NCBI GenBank assembly: GCA_902535165.1
Contig: CACASE010000004.1
Location: 1-64,000, forward strand
Direction: 5' to 3'
Source of the DNA: an uncultured Bacteroidota bacterium
GTDB taxonomy: Bacteria > Bacteroidota > Bacteroidia > Flavobacteriales > Flavobacteriaceae
Length of the DNA: 64,000 nucleotides
The position numbers and the translations under genes were made by a program. Of the stretch, positions 63,867-64,000 are shown piece after piece. Below the pieces are notes generated by a model. It was given only the letters and a program-made list of their open reading frames with translations, was not told the DNA's origin and searched no databases. Positions within the stretch are counted from its first letter, which is position 1. Each line of letters starts with the position of its first letter.

Positions 63867-63885
63867 TTTGGTGGAATCCACCAAA
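63867..63885. promoter_or_regulatory. Perfect 19-base palindrome before gltB
   Basis: TTTGGTGGA-A-TCCACCAAA has two perfect nine-base arms around one central base. It lies seven bases upstream of the gltB ATG. It could be an operator or, in the mRNA, a hairpin touching the start region. No canonical promoter box could be placed with confidence in the 115 bases beyond it, where I see no gene. Confidence 0.6.
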
Positions 63886-64000
63886 TTACACAAATCAATA
63901 CCAAAATTCATACCGATTACTCTTTATTTCAATTTTAAAACTTATTAATATTAAGTTTTCATTATTTCTTTATGTTTTTTAATTTTTTTATATAATTTGG

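Overview
This 64 kb window reads as an ordinary, gene-dense chromosome segment of an AT-rich member of the Bacteroidota, most likely a free-living (probably marine) flavobacterium with a streamlined genome. The evidence is the gldK-gldL-gldM-gldN block of the type IX secretion/gliding machinery, the lineage-typical families DUF3127, DUF3098 and putative porin, promoter boxes of the Bacteroidota type (TTG, 17-19 bases, TAnnTTTG), starts without Shine-Dalgarno sequences, and very short intergenic gaps. I see no rRNA, CRISPR array, insertion sequence, prophage or integron. No gap between genes exceeds 170 bases.

Layout. 3-6801: end of a TonB-dependent receptor, a Rieske-like lipoprotein, the operon greA-HIT-DUF3127-aat, and on the other strand ftsX-DUF3098-uppP-truB. 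6897-14736: leuS, the pair surE-lpxB, then prc and a peptide-type ABC permease. 14740-21707: purH-mreB-mreC-mreD-mrdA-rodA, the cell-elongation operon headed by a purine gene. 21788-27911: miaB, a sensorless sigma-54 activator, lptE, a TPR-like gene, secG, groES and groEL, all on the minus strand. 28077-36295: topA, a catalytically degenerate arginase-fold gene and gldKLMN. 36378-37997: three tandem NTF2-like lipoprotein genes. 38037-43980: aconitase, initiator tRNA, era-der, and a MerR regulator with an M23 peptidase. 44063-55939: alaS, a DUF4136 lipoprotein, a glucosaminidase-LysM protein, a metzincin-type protease, lysS, lipB, a large lipoprotein with a possible propeller, and rnhB. 55994-63859: putative porin and gltD-gltB.

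How the genes fit together. Most encode housekeeping functions: three aminoacyl-tRNA synthetases, tRNA modification, an initiator tRNA, ribosome-assembly GTPases, envelope synthesis (uppP, lpxB, lptE, mre/rod, M23 peptidase) and nitrogen assimilation (gltBD). The specialised part is the type IX secretion core with its arginase-like upstream neighbour and the lipoprotein trio behind it.

The less expected signals are small. They include perfect palindromes just upstream of gltB and purH, a terminator-like hairpin directly in front of greA, a 33-base-spaced TTGATTCAA pair in front of gldK, TGTCA/TGACA clusters upstream of groES and between miaB and topA, a complete promoter ending four bases before the era start, an SSB-like C-terminal tip on the DUF3127 protein, and tail-to-tail stop-codon overlaps at seven of ten convergent gene pairs. 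I did not find a clearly new multi-gene system; the arginase-like protein beside the gld genes and the lipoprotein trio are the best candidates for undescribed biology.
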